From: Halobacteriales archaeon YIM A00013
GTDB taxonomy: Archaea; Halobacteriota; Halobacteria; Halobacteriales; Haloarculaceae
Assembly (NCBI GenBank): GCA_025041195.1
Contig: JAKCFM010000001.1
Span: 1,116,001-1,180,000 of the forward strand
DNA: 64,000 nt
Direction of reading: 5' to 3'
Below the pieces are notes generated by a model. That model made no database searches, was not told the DNA's origin, and saw only the letters and a program-made list of their open reading frames with translations. Shown here in pieces: positions 62,545 to 64,000 of the stretch (its first letter is position 1; each line of letters begins with the position of its first letter). The position numbers and the translations under genes were made by a program.

Positions 62545-63777
62545 TCACGAAAAGCCGAGCGCGTTTGTCACCGACAGCAGTCCACTTCCGGCCTCATTCT
62601 GTGAAAGCCCAATGTCTTCTGCGGTTGCGAGCAGTCGATCCTTGGCAGATTCGGCGGAGTAGCCCGATGCAAGCAACAGCCCGCCGGCCGCTCCAACGTG
62701 TGGCGATGCCATCGACGTTCCAGAGAGCGTTTTGTACGACGCAACGCTCGTGGCGTATGACGACCGGATGGATTGACCGGGGGCAACGATATCGGTGTTG
62801 GGGCCCCGCGCCGAGAACGAAGCGTACGAGTCGTCGGTTGTCGTCGCACCGACGCCGATCACCATTGGATAGGCTGCCGGATAGCGAACGCAGTTCGAAC
62901 ACGGGCCGTTGTTGCCAGTCGCCGCCACGAGCAAGGTGTCGTTCTCGATTGCGTGTTGACACGCGTCTTTTACCACGGCAGACGGCTGCGCTCCGCCGAG
63001 ACTGAGATTTGCCACGTCCCACCCCTGGTCGACCACATAGTCAATCCCAGCAGCGATATCGGACGTCGATCCAACGCCAAATGACCCGAGCACTCGAACT
63101 GCGTGTAACGTTGCCGACGGCGCAACGCCGACGATTCCGTTGTCGTCGTTCGAGCCAGCAGCAATCCCCGCAATGTGTGTCCCGTGCCCGGTGGTGTCGT
63201 GCCAGTCTGGCTGGTCCGAATCGAGCGGACCGACGAGCCCGGCGCCTAACGCCCCAGAAGCGTTCGGGCCTTCCGACAGCAGTCCAAGCGAGGACGTAAA
63301 CGACACCCCGTTTCCAACGTTCGATTGCAGGTCTGGATGTGTTGCATCGATACCGCTGTCGAGGATGGCAATGTCAACCGCTCCGGCGTCGATCGTTGTG
63401 GTGCGGTCTGGAGTGGCTCCCACCCTGTCGACCCCCCAGGGCGTCGTCTGCGAGAGTGGTCGGTAAGTCCGATCGAACTCCACGTACCGGACCGATGGAT
63501 GCGTCCGGAGCCGGTCAACGAGCCCGCTGGACAGATCCGTGAGCGAGACCGTCAACGCATCAAAAGAATACTCGTGGACCACGTCGTGGGCAAGTCCTGT
63601 CGCGTGGCGATAGCCACTCGACCCCGAATAACCTACTGTTACGGGAACGAGTTCGTCGGTGGATTCTGACACCCGCTCTCCGATCGGTCCAAGGAGGCCA
63701 AGTCCCCCCATCGAACGTAAGAGCGTGCGGCGATTCGTCGCTGGTGAATTCGTGGTTGATTGGTGATGATCGTTCAT
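62545..63777 (-). CDS. Subtilisin-like serine protease (S8, halolysin type)
   Basis: 410 residues. A Tat signal (NRRTLLRSMGGLGLLGP), an I9-like propeptide (about 45-110), then the S8 triad: AILDSGIDATHPDL (Asp), HGTHIAGIAAG (His), LSGTSMASPHVGAAG (Ser). Asn of the oxyanion hole is in ATGNNGPC. It lacks the C-terminal extension of classic halolysins. ATG at 63777 is used; an upstream in-frame start (63891) adds unlike residues. It converges with the GT39-like gene (4 bases apart). Confidence 0.95.
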   Translation of the reverse strand: MNDHHQSTTNSPATNRRTLLRSMGGLGLLGPIGERVSESTDELVPVTVGYSGSSGYRHATGLAHDVVHEYSFDALTVSLTDLSSGLVDRLRTHPSVRYVEFDRTYRPLSQTTPWGVDRVGATPDRTTTIDAGAVDIAILDSGIDATHPDLQSNVGNGVSFTSSLGLLSEGPNASGALGAGLVGPLDSDQPDWHDTTGHGTHIAGIAAGSNDDNGIVGVAPSATLHAVRVLGSFGVGSTSDIAAGIDYVVDQGWDVANLSLGGAQPSAVVKDACQHAIENDTLLVAATGNNGPCSNCVRYPAAYPMVIGVGATTTDDSYASFSARGPNTDIVAPGQSIRSSYATSVASYKTLSGTSMASPHVGAAGGLLLASGYSAESAKDRLLATAEDIGLSQNEAGSGLLSVTNALGFS

Positions 63778-63960
63778 GGTGTGAGTTTCCTCTGATTGCG
63801 TTTCGATGGACTCAAGGGACTGAAAACGGTGGATTCGCTCCGTTTTGGGACGGGTGATGCGTGGGCGCAAATGGAGCCGCTGTTGGCACAACGCACTTGG
63901 GGGCTACCGGTGGCACGTGAAATTGGTTCTCCATCCCCAGTGGATGCTGCTAGCTGCATA

Positions 63961-63977
63961 TTCGATATATAATCGAA
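63961..63977. promoter_or_regulatory. Inverted repeat TTCGAT-ATATA-ATCGAA near window end
   Basis: A perfect six-base-arm repeat centred on TATA-like ATATA, 184 bases from the subtilase start. It may regulate the subtilase or a gene beyond the window. Confidence 0.35.
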
Positions 63978-64000
63978 ATATGATATAGCAATACCCATTC

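Overview
This window looks like the chromosome of a haloarchaeon (class Halobacteria). The proteins are acidic (Asp/Glu rich), many promoters have a TATA box about 25-35 bases before the start codon with little or no leader, and the gene content is diagnostic: an archaeal proteasome alpha subunit, RNase P proteins, a SBDS homologue, transcription factor TFB, a GHMP-type shikimate kinase, and haloarchaea-only families. I cannot name the genus. No rRNA, tRNA, CRISPR array or intact insertion sequence was seen.

Region by region. 1-5.1 kb: a minus-strand translation/RNA/proteolysis operon (COG1325 RNA-binding protein, rnp3, methyltransferase, rnp2, psmA, SBDS, hflX cut by the window edge). 5.2-20.3 kb: mostly housekeeping (DUF899 protein, cytochrome P450, moaC, nnr, acylphosphatase, ogg, tfb, a sodium:solute symporter with a 38-residue companion, a thioredoxin reductase-like enzyme, riboflavin reductase, an Old Yellow Enzyme, shikimate kinase plus chorismate mutase). 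20.3-29.6 kb: an accessory stretch with a YhaO/YhaN-like nuclease/SMC-type ATPase pair whose catalytic motifs look eroded, a MobA-like protein that has also lost its catalytic residues, a crotonase and a Gfo/Idh/MocA oxidoreductase. 29.6-36.2 kb: a formate dehydrogenase-like operon (HTH protein, NuoF-like, Fe-S protein, FdhA, and a second shorter molybdopterin oxidoreductase). 36.3-42.2 kb: an RtcB-type RNA ligase, a secreted metallopeptidase, DoxX and an alpha/beta hydrolase.

42.6-54.4 kb is the most interesting block: an IclR regulator diverges from a galactonate-dehydratase-like enzyme, a TIM-barrel protein, a SelA-type PLP enzyme, a complete sugar ABC importer, a glucose-dehydrogenase-like enzyme, a PIG-L (LmbE) deacetylase and a RidA imine deaminase. 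Together these could import an N-acetylated (amino) sugar or glycoside, deacetylate it, oxidise C1, and eliminate ammonia to give a 2-keto-3-deoxy acid, with RidA clearing enamine/imine intermediates. This is an inference. The dehydratase has lost both catalytic histidines of true galactonate dehydratase, which points to a changed reaction.

54.7-62.5 kb is a cell-surface glycan locus: two alkaline-phosphatase-superfamily proteins, an AglD-like membrane protein, a polysaccharide deacetylase, a membrane-anchored GT2 glycosyltransferase and a GT39-like membrane transferase. The window ends with a Tat-exported subtilisin-like protease.
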